This document shows positions 1 to 8,170 of a DNA stretch of 54,790 nucleotides, piece by piece (the stretch's first letter is position 1; each line of letters opens with the position of its first letter). Below the pieces are notes generated by a model that did no database searches, had not been told where the DNA came from, and was given only the letters and a program-made list of their open reading frames with translations. This DNA is from HGM04593 sp045630965. GTDB taxonomy: Bacteria > Bacteroidota > Bacteroidia > Bacteroidales > Bacteroidaceae. Both the position numbers and the translations under genes were made by a program. Location: assembly GCA_045630965.1 (NCBI GenBank), contig JAZQTU010000035.1:1-54790 (forward strand), read 5' to 3'.

Positions 1-2500
1 TTATATCAACGAAACATTCGCAAGCAGTTTTGGTGTTTTTACTCCTGTACAGACAGTAGGTGAATATCCTTGGATAATCGACTACAAGACAGCCAAGGCA
101 ACATCTTATGTTGACAGTAACGGCGACGGTCAGAACGACAATAACGCAGCTACCAGCTGGCTTGTTTCAGGCCCTGTTGACTTTACAAATGAGACAGAGG
201 CTTACGCATCGTTCGAGTACATCATCCGTTATGCCGAAAGTGGCAAGGTAGCAGCCAACCACCAGTTGCTCATCAGTTCAAACTATACCGGTGACGTGAC
301 AAAAGCTACATGGGTAGACATGCCTTATAATGCAGTAGAAGGTATCGATTGGAATACATTTGAAAAAGCATCGGTAAACGTGCCAGCCGAGTTCATGGGC
401 AAGATCGGTGTAGTATTCGCATTGCGTTATACAGCTACCACAAAAGCCGGCACATGGGAAGTAAAGAACTTCAAGGTCGCAAAGGGCAAGGCCGGTGACG
501 CTACCGAGGAAGAGAAACCATCCGAGGCTGGTGAATATACAGTAGCAGAGGCAAAAGCAGCACTTTCAGGTTCTGCAAAACCAGCAGTTATTAAAGCTTA
601 CATCGTAGGTACAATCAAAGGTCAGGTTTACGAATCAGGTTGCGTGTTCAGTTCAGCAGCCGAGGCAAATACCAACCTTCTTATTGCAGACACTCCCGAT
701 GAGTCCGACCCTGCGAAGTGTATGCCGGTACAGTTGCCTTCAGGTGCAGTACGTAATGCATTGAACCTTGTTGACAATCCAGGTAACTACAAGAAACAGG
801 TTACTCTCACCGGTAGCCTTGAGAAATACTTTGGCGTAGCAGGTCTCAAGGCCGTTACAAAGTATGTAATCGACGGCGTTACACCCGAAGAGCCAGAAAC
901 TCCAAAGGATGCATATATCTACGAGTCATTCGCAACTGAATTCGGTGCGTTTACAACTCAAGAAACTGTAGCCAATTATCCTTGGATAATTGATTACAGC
1001 ACAGCCAAGATGACATCATACATTGATTCAGACGGCGACGGTAAGACAGATAAAGATATGGAGGCAACAAGCTGGCTCGTTTCACCTGCTGTAGACTTTA
1101 CAAACGAAACAGCAGCACATGTTGCATTCGAGTATATTATCCGTTACGCCGAAAGTGGTAAGGTTGCTGAAAATCATCAGTTGCTTGTATGTTCCGACTA
1201 TGCTGGCGATGTTGCTGGTGCAACATGGGTGAATATACCTTATAATGCAGTAGAAGGTGTCGATTGGGTAACATTCTCAAAGGCATCGGTAAACGTTCCA
1301 GCCGAGTTCATGGGCAAGAGCGGTGTCGTCTTCGCATTGCGTTATACTGCGACCACAAAAGCCGGTACTTGGGAGGTTAAGAACTTCACTGTTGCAAGCG
1401 GCGAGGTAGAAACAACAGTTACTCCTGACCAGCCAGAAATTCCAGATACTCCAGATACACCCGATACTCCTGTAGTACCAGAAGGTGAGAACATGCTTGA
1501 TAACGGCGGCTTCGAGGAGTGGAACGGAAGCAATCCATTGTCATGGGGAACCGGTAACATCGGTCACAATGCAACAATAGAGCAGAGTTCTGATGCTTAC
1601 AGCGGCAACTCTTCAGTAGTTGTAGGCGGTGGTTCAACCAATAAACGTCTTGCAACAAAGAGTTACACACTTTCTGCCGGTACATATACATTCAGTGTAT
1701 ATACAAAGATGAATGGTGCCGATGCAGGTCATTGCCGTTTGGGATATGTGCCCATTGTTGACGGCAAGGCTGGTACATACAAGTATGAGGAAGCTGCTGC
1801 TTCACCAGTTAGCGCCGACTGGACAGCAAGAGTCTTTGAGTTTACTCTTACAGAAACTACCGAGTTGGCACTTGTAGTAATGAATAACAAAACCGGTAAT
1901 AGTGCTTCATTCCTCGTTGACGAAGCTACATTGACAACCAGCAATGGCTCTATAGGTGAAGGTGGCAACAAGGACGAAGAGGAACCTGTTGAGCCTGAGA
2001 CACCGGCGAGCGGAGAGTATCTCAACGAAACATTCTCATCTTCACTTGGCGCATTTACAACAAAAGAGGTTGTAGGAAACTTCCCATGGGAATATGCTGC
2101 TAACTACGGTGCAAAGGTTTCAGGTTTTGCCAACAGTGCAAGCCAGGATGCCGAGAGCTGGATGATTTCACCTGCTATGGATTTTACAAACGAAACTGCA
2201 GCAACTATCGCTTTCGACTATGTAATCAACAAGGGTGATGCAAGTGTAGCTGCAGCTAACCACAAATTGCTTGTAACAAGCAACTACACAGGTGATGTAG
2301 CGACAACCGAGTGGATTGAAGTAAACTACGGTGCAGTTAACAACAATAACTGGACATTCCACAACACCGGTGAAATATCTCTTCCTTCAAGCGTAATGGG
2401 CAAGAGTGGTGTAGTTATTGCATTCAAGTATATGTCAACAACAGCCAATTCAAGCACATGGGAGATTAAGAATATTGTCGTAAAAAGCTCAAGCAAGTAA
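1..2500 (+). CDS. Multi-domain choice-of-anchor J surface protein, 5' partial
   Basis: The reading frame is open from base 2, so the N-terminus and any signal peptide lie outside the window. The visible 830-odd residues contain three related beta-sandwich modules of the choice-of-anchor J type (starting near bases 2, 914 and 2018, each with a YxxExF-like start, a SWLVSPAVDFTNET-like motif and a TWEVKNF-like end). Between the first and second is a DUF6359-like module (YTVAEAKAAL start, bases about 535-880). Between the second and third, after a Pro/Asp/Thr-rich linker (TPDTPDTPD), is a jelly-roll, carbohydrate-binding-like module opening with MLDNGGFEEW. The first two J modules are close to identical in long stretches. 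Such proteins are secreted or surface-exposed in Bacteroidales and probably bind glycans or protein partners; no catalytic domain is visible. A strong terminator follows. Confidence 0.8.
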   Translation, partial: YINETFASSFGVFTPVQTVGEYPWIIDYKTAKATSYVDSNGDGQNDNNAATSWLVSGPVDFTNETEAYASFEYIIRYAESGKVAANHQLLISSNYTGDVTKATWVDMPYNAVEGIDWNTFEKASVNVPAEFMGKIGVVFALRYTATTKAGTWEVKNFKVAKGKAGDATEEEKPSEAGEYTVAEAKAALSGSAKPAVIKAYIVGTIKGQVYESGCVFSSAAEANTNLLIADTPDESDPAKCMPVQLPSGAVRNALNLVDNPGNYKKQVTLTGSLEKYFGVAGLKAVTKYVIDGVTPEEPETPKDAYIYESFATEFGAFTTQETVANYPWIIDYSTAKMTSYIDSDGDGKTDKDMEATSWLVSPAVDFTNETAAHVAFEYIIRYAESGKVAENHQLLVCSDYAGDVAGATWVNIPYNAVEGVDWVTFSKASVNVPAEFMGKSGVVFALRYTATTKAGTWEVKNFTVASGEVETTVTPDQPEIPDTPDTPDTPVVPEGENMLDNGGFEEWNGSNPLSWGTGNIGHNATIEQSSDAYSGNSSVVVGGGSTNKRLATKSYTLSAGTYTFSVYTKMNGADAGHCRLGYVPIVDGKAGTYKYEEAAASPVSADWTARVFEFTLTETTELALVVMNNKTGNSASFLVDEATLTTSNGSIGEGGNKDEEEPVEPETPASGEYLNETFSSSLGAFTTKEVVGNFPWEYAANYGAKVSGFANSASQDAESWMISPAMDFTNETAATIAFDYVINKGDASVAAANHKLLVTSNYTGDVATTEWIEVNYGAVNNNNWTFHNTGEISLPSSVMGKSGVVIAFKYMSTTANSSTWEIKNIVVKSSSK
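2..1399 (+). repeat. Long direct repeat encoding two near-identical J modules
   Basis: Bases 2 to about 487 and 914 to about 1399 encode the same module at high nucleotide and protein similarity (for example KASVNVPAEFMGK and RYTATTKAGTWEVKNF in both). The intervening 430 bases encode the DUF6359-like module. A more divergent third copy lies at 2018-2497. The arrangement implies intragenic duplication. Confidence 0.75.
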
Positions 2501-2520
2501 TCCCTGATATACAATAATTG

Positions 2521-2560
2521 ATCAAGCGGCAGCCGAATGGCTGCCGCTTGATGTTTTTTT
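2521..2560 (+). terminator. Intrinsic terminator after the surface protein
   Basis: A perfect 14-bp stem (ATCAAGCGGCAGCC with its complement), a GAAT loop and a run of seven T follow the stop codon by about 20 bases. Confidence 0.9.
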
Positions 2561-2593
2561 CTCTAAAAATGCCATAAATTTCCGTCAAAGAGT

Positions 2594-2601
2594 TATCTTC
2601 G
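2594..2601 (+). promoter_or_regulatory. Bacteroidetes -7 box for fabG
   Basis: TATCTTCG, followed by C, fits the Bacteroidales -7 consensus TAnnTTTG/TAnnTTCG and lies 24 bases before the fabG start. No good -33 TTTG box was seen at the usual spacing. Confidence 0.55.
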
Positions 2602-2624
2602 CACATAAAGCAAAAAATGAGATT

Positions 2625-3371
2625 ATGAAACTATTGGAAGGAAAGACAGCTCTTGTCACAGGAGCAACACGAGGCATAGGCCGTGCCATAGCAGTGAAGT
2701 TCGCCCAGCAGGGAGCAAACGTCGCATTCACATATCGTCAGATAAACAATAATGCCGAAGAACTCATCAAGGATATTGAGGCGCTTGGTGTTCAGTGCAA
2801 AGGGTATGCTGCCGATGCTGCCGACTTCGCCGCAACCGATGCCGTCGTAAAGGAGATCGTAGCCGACTTCGGACGCATTGACGTGCTGGTCAATAATGCC
2901 GGCATAACCAAGGACGGACTCATCCTTCGCATGACCGAGGAACAGTGGGACGCTGTCATCACCACCAACCTCAAGTCCGCATTTAATTTCACCCGCGCCG
3001 TAGTGCCGGTGATGGCAAAGCAACGTGGCGGCAGCATCATCAACATGTCATCCGTTGTTGGAGAGAACGGAAATGCCGGCCAGTGCAACTACTCTGCATC
3101 CAAGGCCGGTCTCATAGGCCTTGCCAAGTCCGTAGCCAAGGAGATGGGGCCTCGTGGCATCCGTGCCAACTGCATTGCCCCCGGATTTATCGTTACCGAC
3201 ATGACATCCGCCATTCCCGAGGAGATGCGTGCCGAGTGGGCAAAGACCATACCATTGCGCCGTGCCGGTAATCCCGAGGATGTGGCAAACGTTGCCCTGT
3301 TCCTTGCCAGCGATATGTCGGCATATGTCAGCGGACAGGTAATCAATTGTTGCGGAGCAATGAGTTGCTGA
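2625..3371 (+). CDS. fabG: 3-oxoacyl-[acyl-carrier-protein] reductase
   Basis: A 248-residue classical short-chain dehydrogenase/reductase, the usual FabG length. The NADPH-binding glycine motif TGATRGIG is at residues 13-20, the structural NNAG motif at 90-93, and the catalytic Ser143-Tyr156-Lys160 (YSASK) set is intact. The C-terminal APGFIVTDM segment is also typical. FabG reduces beta-ketoacyl-ACP in cytosolic type II fatty acid synthesis. It starts at ATG 24 bases after a -7 box and stands alone between two terminators. The final GQVINCCGAMSC differs slightly from the common GG ending, but this is a minor variation. Other SDR substrates cannot be excluded from sequence alone, but FabG fits best. 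Confidence 0.88.
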   Translation: MKLLEGKTALVTGATRGIGRAIAVKFAQQGANVAFTYRQINNNAEELIKDIEALGVQCKGYAADAADFAATDAVVKEIVADFGRIDVLVNNAGITKDGLILRMTEEQWDAVITTNLKSAFNFTRAVVPVMAKQRGGSIINMSSVVGENGNAGQCNYSASKAGLIGLAKSVAKEMGPRGIRANCIAPGFIVTDMTSAIPEEMRAEWAKTIPLRRAGNPEDVANVALFLASDMSAYVSGQVINCCGAMSC

Positions 3372-3377
3372 TAGCTT

Positions 3378-3410
3378 AAAAATCCATGAACGGACCGTTC
3401 ATGGATTTTT
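3378..3410. terminator. Bidirectional terminator between fabG and the sigma factor
   Basis: A palindrome with arms AAAAATCCATGAACGG and its complement around a very short loop. The A-run on one side and T-run on the other make it usable from both strands, as expected between convergent genes. Confidence 0.85.
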
Positions 3411-3897
3411 AGTTCTTTAGAATACTCTTCAGGTTACTCCTTGCCGAGAAGATTGTACTTTTCACGCACCCCACCGACAGCTTCATTTGCGAGGCTATCT
3501 CCTCATATTTGTAACCGTTTATTCTCATTACAATCATCTTGGAGTGTTTCGGTGGCAACATCTTTACCGCATTGCAAATCTCCTCTCCTATGAGAATACT
3601 CTCGCAGTCCGCCGCCAAAGGATGCTCCCTGTCATTTTCCACATAGTCATACCCGTCGACAATCGTTTCACATTTTCTTGAAATCTTTTTCGCATTGTTC
3701 AGGAACGTCCTTCTCATCACAGTTTTTGCCCATGCCTCGAAGCATCCCTGTTCTTCATATTTTTCCATTTGGGTCAGAATTCTCAAGAACGTGTCTTGCA
3801 AGAGATCATTCGCATTCTCCACGTCATGAGTAAGAGATATAGCATATCTTTGTAGAAGAGCCTGTATGTCGACAAGCTCCCTTTCGTGTTCCTCCAT
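3409..3897 (-). CDS. ECF-type RNA polymerase sigma factor
   Basis: 162 residues from the preferred ATG at 3897. A longer form starting at 3954 adds an unconserved 19-residue tail and is less likely. Region 2 spans about residues 14-70 (HDVENANDLLQDTFLRIL helix for core and -10 binding). Region 4 spans about 107-158 with a helix-turn-helix (YEEIASQMKLSVGCVKSTIF). It lacks regions 1 and 3, so it is a minimal ECF sigma. No anti-sigma factor or FecR-like gene is adjacent, so its signal is not evident. It is convergent with fabG and shares its terminator. Confidence 0.85.
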   Translation of the reverse strand: MEEHERELVDIQALLQRYAISLTHDVENANDLLQDTFLRILTQMEKYEEQGCFEAWAKTVMRRTFLNNAKKISRKCETIVDGYDYVENDREHPLAADCESILIGEEICNAVKMLPPKHSKMIVMRINGYKYEEIASQMKLSVGCVKSTIFSARSNLKSILKN

Positions 3898-3990
3898 TGT
3901 TTGTCTTTTATATTTTATAAATATAACAACGAGGCACACCGTTTTGTTCACCAAAGATTTAAGAAAATGAAATTTTTAACAAAAATTAAG

Positions 3991-5460
3991 TTATTCCCCA
4001 AAACAATACACTCCGCTTCGCTTGATTGTGAGCATGGCGCCGTGGTTGTTGCCGTAGAGGTCGCCGCGGTCAAAGGCGAATGACGTCGTTATAGCCCAGT
4101 CACCGCCCGGAATATTAGGTTTGAATGTCAGTTCCACAAGCGCAGCAGTGTTATGCTTGATGTATTTGAACGGCTTGCCGTATGTGCCCCAGTTGTTGCT
4201 GTGCGTGAATAGCATGCGGTACTCCAGCCATGTAAGCAACTCGCCCTCGATGCCAGCATGGAAAGCCTCCACACGATTATTGTATATATCAAGCGTCTTG
4301 TCTTTATTATATATTGGTGAAGTACACAGCGGTGTAGCAATCATCATTCCATAATTGAACCAACCACCGTATGTATGATGCCAATAATTGTTATCACAGC
4401 AACTTATCTGGTCGGGTATTTCCGCAGTGCTGTCATGGTAGACGGGGCCGCTCTGTTTCTTCAGGTTGAAGTATTCAATATTAACCCCCTTTATCCATTT
4501 GAACTTTCTTAGCTCCAGTTGAAGCCCTACCAACTGTTCCGTCCACAGGCCATACTCCCAGAACATCTGCGAATGGTCCTCGAACACATGGTCGTAATGT
4601 AGCTTAAGCATCCACTCCCTGTCGTTCCATGTAATGGCACCGCACCATGTACCAAGCACATTTCCAGCAACATTCGCCTGGTCCGCGCCACTGTACTGCT
4701 CGTCACCCTTTAGCGGAATAAGCGCAAGCATATAATCCTTGAAACGGGTAGGGTTGTAATCTACCGGCTTGCCAAATCTGTTGTATATCGTTCCTCCGAA
4801 CTGTGTTGCCATGCAAAGCCCAATCTCAGCTGTCAACGGGAATTTCTCCTCGTTGCCGAACCGCATGAAACCCGCCTTCATGTGGTAGAGCGCCCTGGCT
4901 GTATGAAGATTTTCAGGCGCAACAAACTTCTCCTGCCACTTGCCGTCGGTGAACATGCCGTATGCAATATGTCCTTTTATGCCGAACCACCCCTTGCATC
5001 CCGGAATATTCCAGTACTCCGGTAGCTCAAGGCGCACCTGTGGAATAGGACGCGCATTGCCACTCTCAAGCAACGCACCTGTTGTCAAGCGGTGGTTACT
5101 CATGTTGCCCCAACGCTCCTTTTGGCCAACAGAGAGCCTAATTCTCTTCCAACTGATGTCAACATACGCCTGTTGCACAAAAACAGACGAAGCCATGTTC
5201 CAGCCCGCAACGAAATCAATGTCCCAGTCGAATGTTATCCCGGACCCCTTCATAAGGTAGTCTCCTCCTGTACCCACGCGTGCATACGCCATGCCCGGCT
5301 TTTCACTGCCCAAACCCTGCCTGTTCGCCATGTGCCACATTGGAGCATACTCACCAGCTCCACATGTAGCAGTAAGCTCCTGCCTTTCGGTAATGGTCTG
5401 CGCCTTTATGCCGGACAGCGACAGGGTGTAAACGAGTATCAGCAGGAATATATTTTTCAT
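3991..5460 (-). CDS. Wzi-like capsule assembly outer-membrane protein
   Basis: 489 residues from ATG 5460. A signal peptide (MKNIFLLILVYTLSLSGIKA) begins exactly there, and the ATG overlaps the stop of the upstream glycosyltransferase as TGATG, which supports translational coupling and rules out the longer frame to 5538. The mature part is rich in alternating aromatic/charged strands, as in a beta-barrel, and has features of the Bacteroidales Caps_assemb_Wzi family (YAPMWHMANRQG near the N-terminus, FVQQAYVDISWKRIRLSVGQKE, IPQVRLELPEYW). Wzi of Gram-negative capsule systems binds polysaccharide at the outer membrane. Its position as the last gene of the polysaccharide locus fits that role, though anchoring here is inferred. 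Confidence 0.82.
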   Translation of the reverse strand: MKNIFLLILVYTLSLSGIKAQTITERQELTATCGAGEYAPMWHMANRQGLGSEKPGMAYARVGTGGDYLMKGSGITFDWDIDFVAGWNMASSVFVQQAYVDISWKRIRLSVGQKERWGNMSNHRLTTGALLESGNARPIPQVRLELPEYWNIPGCKGWFGIKGHIAYGMFTDGKWQEKFVAPENLHTARALYHMKAGFMRFGNEEKFPLTAEIGLCMATQFGGTIYNRFGKPVDYNPTRFKDYMLALIPLKGDEQYSGADQANVAGNVLGTWCGAITWNDREWMLKLHYDHVFEDHSQMFWEYGLWTEQLVGLQLELRKFKWIKGVNIEYFNLKKQSGPVYHDSTAEIPDQISCCDNNYWHHTYGGWFNYGMMIATPLCTSPIYNKDKTLDIYNNRVEAFHAGIEGELLTWLEYRMLFTHSNNWGTYGKPFKYIKHNTAALVELTFKPNIPGGDWAITTSFAFDRGDLYGNNHGAMLTIKRSGVYCFGE

Positions 5461-6212
5461 CAGCAAATGCCTCCTTGTTTCTTTGCTTTGTATTCTTTGT
5501 GCAGAATCTTTGGTAGCGTTGCAACAATACCCCAACAACGCTTAATCTGCTTTTTAGGCTCCTTGAATATACGGTGTACAAATTCAAGATGCAGTTTGCG
5601 CATCCATGCAGGGCAACGTTGCGGAGCATCGGCCAAACCGCTGTAGAAATTAAAAGCTGCGCCAATGGCTATCATTACGCCACGTTTCAAATGTGGTAGC
5701 AGGCGGTTCATGAAAATCTCCTGCTTTGGAGCACCAAGGGCGACCCAAATGATATCAGCACCATCCTGTTCAACCATCTCGGCAATTTCTTTGTAATCGA
5801 ACTCGTCAACAGTACAGAACGGCAACTCCTTGAATGTCATTCCGGCAACGTCAGGGTTCTCCTTTGAGAGGTTTTGCTGTAGTGCATCCAGAACCTTTTG
5901 CTTTGTGCCAAGGAATATCATTCTGTGCTTACGCGCACGTACAATGTCAATGAAAATGTCGCTTCCGCAGTAGTGGTTACGCTTGTAGCCGTATATCCAC
6001 TTTACAAACTTCGGAACCCAACTGCTGTCGCAAATGGAAAAGATGCTGCCATTGATGACATTTCTATAATCCTCGTTATGGTAAACCATGTTTAGGATGT
6101 TACCGTCGGCAACACAAATATAACCAGGTACACATTCAGTTACCAACTTGTCAATTGTTTTGTGTACTGTAAGTACATCAAATTCATATCGAATATTGAA
6201 AAATTGCTCCAT
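5460..6212 (-). CDS. WecG/TagA/CpsF family glycosyltransferase
   Basis: 250 residues from ATG 6212; a TTG at 6224 preceded by AAGG is an alternative start. The protein has the GT26 family signature: an early ADGNIL motif, a central WVALGAPKQE block and IGAAFNFYSG followed by RCPAWMRK and EFVHRI near the C-terminus. Family members transfer ManNAc or ManNAcA (or related sugars) to lipid-linked GlcNAc on the cytosolic face of the membrane. WecB and Ugd further up the locus would supply UDP-ManNAc-type donors, so a ManNAc transfer is plausible but inferred. It is coupled to the Wzi-like gene by a TGATG overlap and sits behind the 148-bp promoter/hairpin repeat. Confidence 0.85.
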   Translation of the reverse strand: MEQFFNIRYEFDVLTVHKTIDKLVTECVPGYICVADGNILNMVYHNEDYRNVINGSIFSICDSSWVPKFVKWIYGYKRNHYCGSDIFIDIVRARKHRMIFLGTKQKVLDALQQNLSKENPDVAGMTFKELPFCTVDEFDYKEIAEMVEQDGADIIWVALGAPKQEIFMNRLLPHLKRGVMIAIGAAFNFYSGLADAPQRCPAWMRKLHLEFVHRIFKEPKKQIKRCWGIVATLPKILHKEYKAKKQGGIC

Positions 6213-6248
6213 ACCGTTATTCAACTAACCTTCAATATCTGTTATTGG

Positions 6249-6396
6249 CTTAAATGAAGAAAGGTGAAACATTCTCTTTAATATAAAATGTTCCACCTTT
6301 CAAAGTGTTTTTTCTGCTTTTTTCACTCTTTGTGCGAAGGTAATACAGCCCCGCACGAAAAACAAATATTTTTGCAGATATTTTTGAATTGTTTTA
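6249..6396. repeat. 148-bp direct repeat, copy 1 (promoter and hairpin leader)
   Basis: Matches 7744-7891 at a constant offset of 1495 with about two mismatches by eye (near 6378-6380). On the minus strand it contains a promoter, the AAAAAAGCAGAA leader and a 15-bp hairpin (6259-6301), and it delivers transcription into the WecG-like gene. The two copies bracket a complete glycosyltransferase gene. Confidence 0.92.
6335..6366 (-). promoter_or_regulatory. Promoter for the WecG/Wzi pair
   Basis: On the minus strand TTTG (6363-6366), a 20-base spacer and TACCTTCG (6335-6342) match the Bacteroidales consensus closely. Transcription should start near 6328. The leader then passes through the hairpin at 6259-6301 (GAAAGGTGGAACATT pairing with its partner, one G-U wobble) before the start at 6212. 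Confidence 0.75.
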
Positions 6397-6503
6397 CGCT
6401 CCGCCTGCCCACACCCCAATCCAAAATTCACAATAGACCCTGTAGACCCAAAATTCCCAATAATTCTCTTTTTTTTGCGCGCTAGCAAAAAGTGGCTAAA
6501 ATA
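6397..6503. other. Gap between divergent promoters
   Basis: No gene is seen. The stretch around 6430-6490 (CAATAGACC, AATAATTCTCTT, then a T-run, GC and TAGCAA) recurs in diverged form at about 7970-8016, so the two intergenic regions are paralogous beyond the 148-bp repeat. Confidence 0.5.
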
Positions 6504-6616
6504 TTTGCAAGGGCAAAAACTTTGTTATACCTTTGTGTTGTTACAATTTTCTATAAAAAAGCAGAATCTCCGTGAGGGGATGAGGATGCACCCTGTTGTG
6601 TTAACACGGTGCATCC
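6504..6616 (+). ncRNA. Candidate small RNA unit B (promoter, leader, hairpin)
   Basis: TTTG (6504-6507), 20 bases and TACCTTTG (6528-6535) form a consensus promoter. The expected transcript contains AAAAAAGCAGAATCTCCG (6555-6572) and ends in a hairpin with 9-bp outer arms GGATGCACC/GGTGCATCC (6584-6616) and an inner TGTT/AACA pair. No convincing coding gene follows; the next gene is antisense. The leader motif is shared with units at 10225 and 11578. The T-run after the hairpin is poor, so termination here is uncertain. Confidence 0.5.
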
Positions 6617-6621
6617 ATTCT

Positions 6622-7719
6622 TTATATAATTTCCTTCAGGATGTTTGTGATATTCTTGTTGAATACCTCCAAGGTAAATTTTTCCTTGAATATTTTATAA
6701 CCGTTTTCTCCCATTTCTGTGCGCAGGTTTTTGTCATTGAGTAATGTCTCAATAGCATTAGCGGTTGAAACAGCATCCATTCTTTTGCATACAAAACCAT
6801 TTTTGCCATGTACTGTAATGTCTGGAACAGCACCTTCATCGGTTGATATAATTGGCAATTTGTATTGCATGGCTTCAAGCAGAGTCAATGGGAAACAATC
6901 CTCGTAGGTCGGTTGAATGAAAATGTCAGCAGTTGCAAAGAACTCTTTCTTGTCATCGCCGTATTGTGGACCACGATATATGACAACCCTTGTTAAACCA
7001 CGTTCTTCAATAGCCTTTGTAAAAGCTGCTTTGGAAATTTCCTTGCTTTCGCCACCTACAAAGTTGCATACAAACTTGTAACCTTTCTCTTTTAGTATTT
7101 TGCAGGCATCAAGTAATACATAAACCCCTTTGCTTGGTATAAGGTTCGATAGAAAAAGCAAATGCGGAACTTCGGCCATGCGTTCAAAGTGTGGTTCTGT
7201 TTCAAATAGTTCAGGAATACCATTGGGGCAAATGAGTATCTGCTCTTTCTTGACCACATTTTCTATATCCCTATACAAATGCCACGACAACAGAATGACT
7301 TTAGTATTTCTGTAAACAAGAGGTAAAAGCCATTTATACGGTTGCCTGTTTATGCACTTGCTCATTCCCTTGTTGTGCTGGTGTATAACAACCTTTCTGC
7401 GGAATAGCTTGCATAGCAATACAAACGGTGCATCCTTCAAGAAACCAATGCCATGGCAGGTTATGGCAAGGTAACACAGCGCATAGCGGTGCGTAAGCAG
7501 TTTCCAAAACACAAGGAAATAGGCTCCAATGAAACGCAAGTATTTCTTTAGCGATTTTTTGCCAATTTCATCAATGTTGCGCGATGTTGATAGGTTAACA
7601 AAATCGCATATGAAATTCTCCTGCAATTCCTTGCTCTCCTTTATGTATTGGCTCACCATCGCCGAGCCGTGAATAGGTGGCGGTAGTGGGGTAATGAAAA
7701 GTATGCGTGGCTTTAGCAT
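6622..7719 (-). CDS. Glycosyltransferase family 4
   Basis: 365 residues from ATG 7719, where the conserved GT4 start PRILFITPLPPPIHGSA begins. The longer frame to 7791 runs through the leader hairpin and is rejected. The C-terminal half has the GT-B donor site: HLLFLSNLIPSKGV, IYRGPQYG and PTYEDCFPLTLLEAMQYKLP with the E-x7-E type pattern. It probably adds one hexose-type sugar to the lipid-linked repeat unit on the cytosolic membrane face; donor and acceptor cannot be read from sequence. The gene lies exactly between the two 148-bp repeats, so it could be lost or amplified by homologous recombination. Confidence 0.88.
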   Translation of the reverse strand: MLKPRILFITPLPPPIHGSAMVSQYIKESKELQENFICDFVNLSTSRNIDEIGKKSLKKYLRFIGAYFLVFWKLLTHRYALCYLAITCHGIGFLKDAPFVLLCKLFRRKVVIHQHNKGMSKCINRQPYKWLLPLVYRNTKVILLSWHLYRDIENVVKKEQILICPNGIPELFETEPHFERMAEVPHLLFLSNLIPSKGVYVLLDACKILKEKGYKFVCNFVGGESKEISKAAFTKAIEERGLTRVVIYRGPQYGDDKKEFFATADIFIQPTYEDCFPLTLLEAMQYKLPIISTDEGAVPDITVHGKNGFVCKRMDAVSTANAIETLLNDKNLRTEMGENGYKIFKEKFTLEVFNKNITNILKEII

Positions 7720-7743
7720 TTTATTCAAGCTTAAGTATAACAA

Positions 7744-7891
7744 CTTAAATGAAGAAAGGTGAAACATTCTCTTTAATATAAAATGTTCCACCTTTCAAAG
7801 TGTTTTTTCTGCTTTTTTCACTCTTTGTGCGAAGGTAATACAGCCCCGCACGAAAAACAAATATTTTTGCAGGTTTTTTTGAATTGTTTTA
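7744..7891. repeat. 148-bp direct repeat, copy 2 (promoter and hairpin leader)
   Basis: Second copy of 6249-6396. On the minus strand it carries TTTG (7858-7861), 20 bases, TACCTTCG (7830-7837), the AAAAAAGCAGAA leader and the hairpin at 7754-7796, and it drives the GT4 gene that starts at 7719. Confidence 0.92.
7830..7861 (-). promoter_or_regulatory. Promoter for the GT4 gene
   Basis: Identical to the promoter at 6335-6366: TTTG, 20-base spacer, TACCTTCG on the minus strand. The predicted leader to the 7719 start is about 100 bases and contains the hairpin. Confidence 0.72.
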
Positions 7892-8064
7892 GTCCTCTCT
7901 CCTTTGGAGGCATTGCGATACCGTAGCAATGCACTGCTTTCAGCGCAGCTTGTCTTCGCAACTTGTTGCAATAGACCTAAAACTCTTAATAATTCTCTTC
8001 TCTTCTTTTTTTGCACATTAGCAATAATTGGGTAAACAACAACCTTTTTGCTTTGTTTGCACAT
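7892..8064. other. Gap upstream of the fibre-like gene
   Basis: No gene is seen. It holds a small CTCC/GGAG dyad near 7896-7911 and a diverged copy of the 6430-6490 junction sequence at about 7970-8016. Confidence 0.4.
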
Positions 8065-8148
8065 TAACTTTGCTCTGGGTGTTGCAGGTACTGCTTTTTC
8101 TCATAAATAATTTGCCTACAATAATCTTTAAGCAGTACCTGCGTTTTT
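8065..8148 (+). promoter_or_regulatory. -7 box and attenuator-like hairpin before the fibre-like gene
   Basis: TAACTTTG (8065-8072) is a -7 box without an obvious -33 partner. About 12 bases later comes a perfect 13-bp stem, GCAGGTACTGCTT (8084-8096) with AAGCAGTACCTGC (8130-8142), a 33-base loop, then a run of five T (8144-8148). The coding start is only 22 bases after the T-run, so most transcripts might stop here. It could be an attenuator or the terminator of a roughly 65-nt RNA. Confidence 0.55.
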
Positions 8149-8170
8149 GCAAACCAATAAAAACTATTAT

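Noticed and set aside
5461..5538. N-terminal extension of the Wzi-like protein
   Set aside because: The signal peptide begins at 5460 and the ATG overlaps the upstream stop.
6475..6744. 89-residue plus-strand ORF over unit B
   Set aside because: It runs through the hairpin and antisense into the GT4 gene, with no protein-like features; the RNA interpretation fits better.
7720..7791. N-terminal extension of the GT4 gene
   Set aside because: It would be encoded by the leader hairpin repeat; conserved GT4 sequence starts at 7719.
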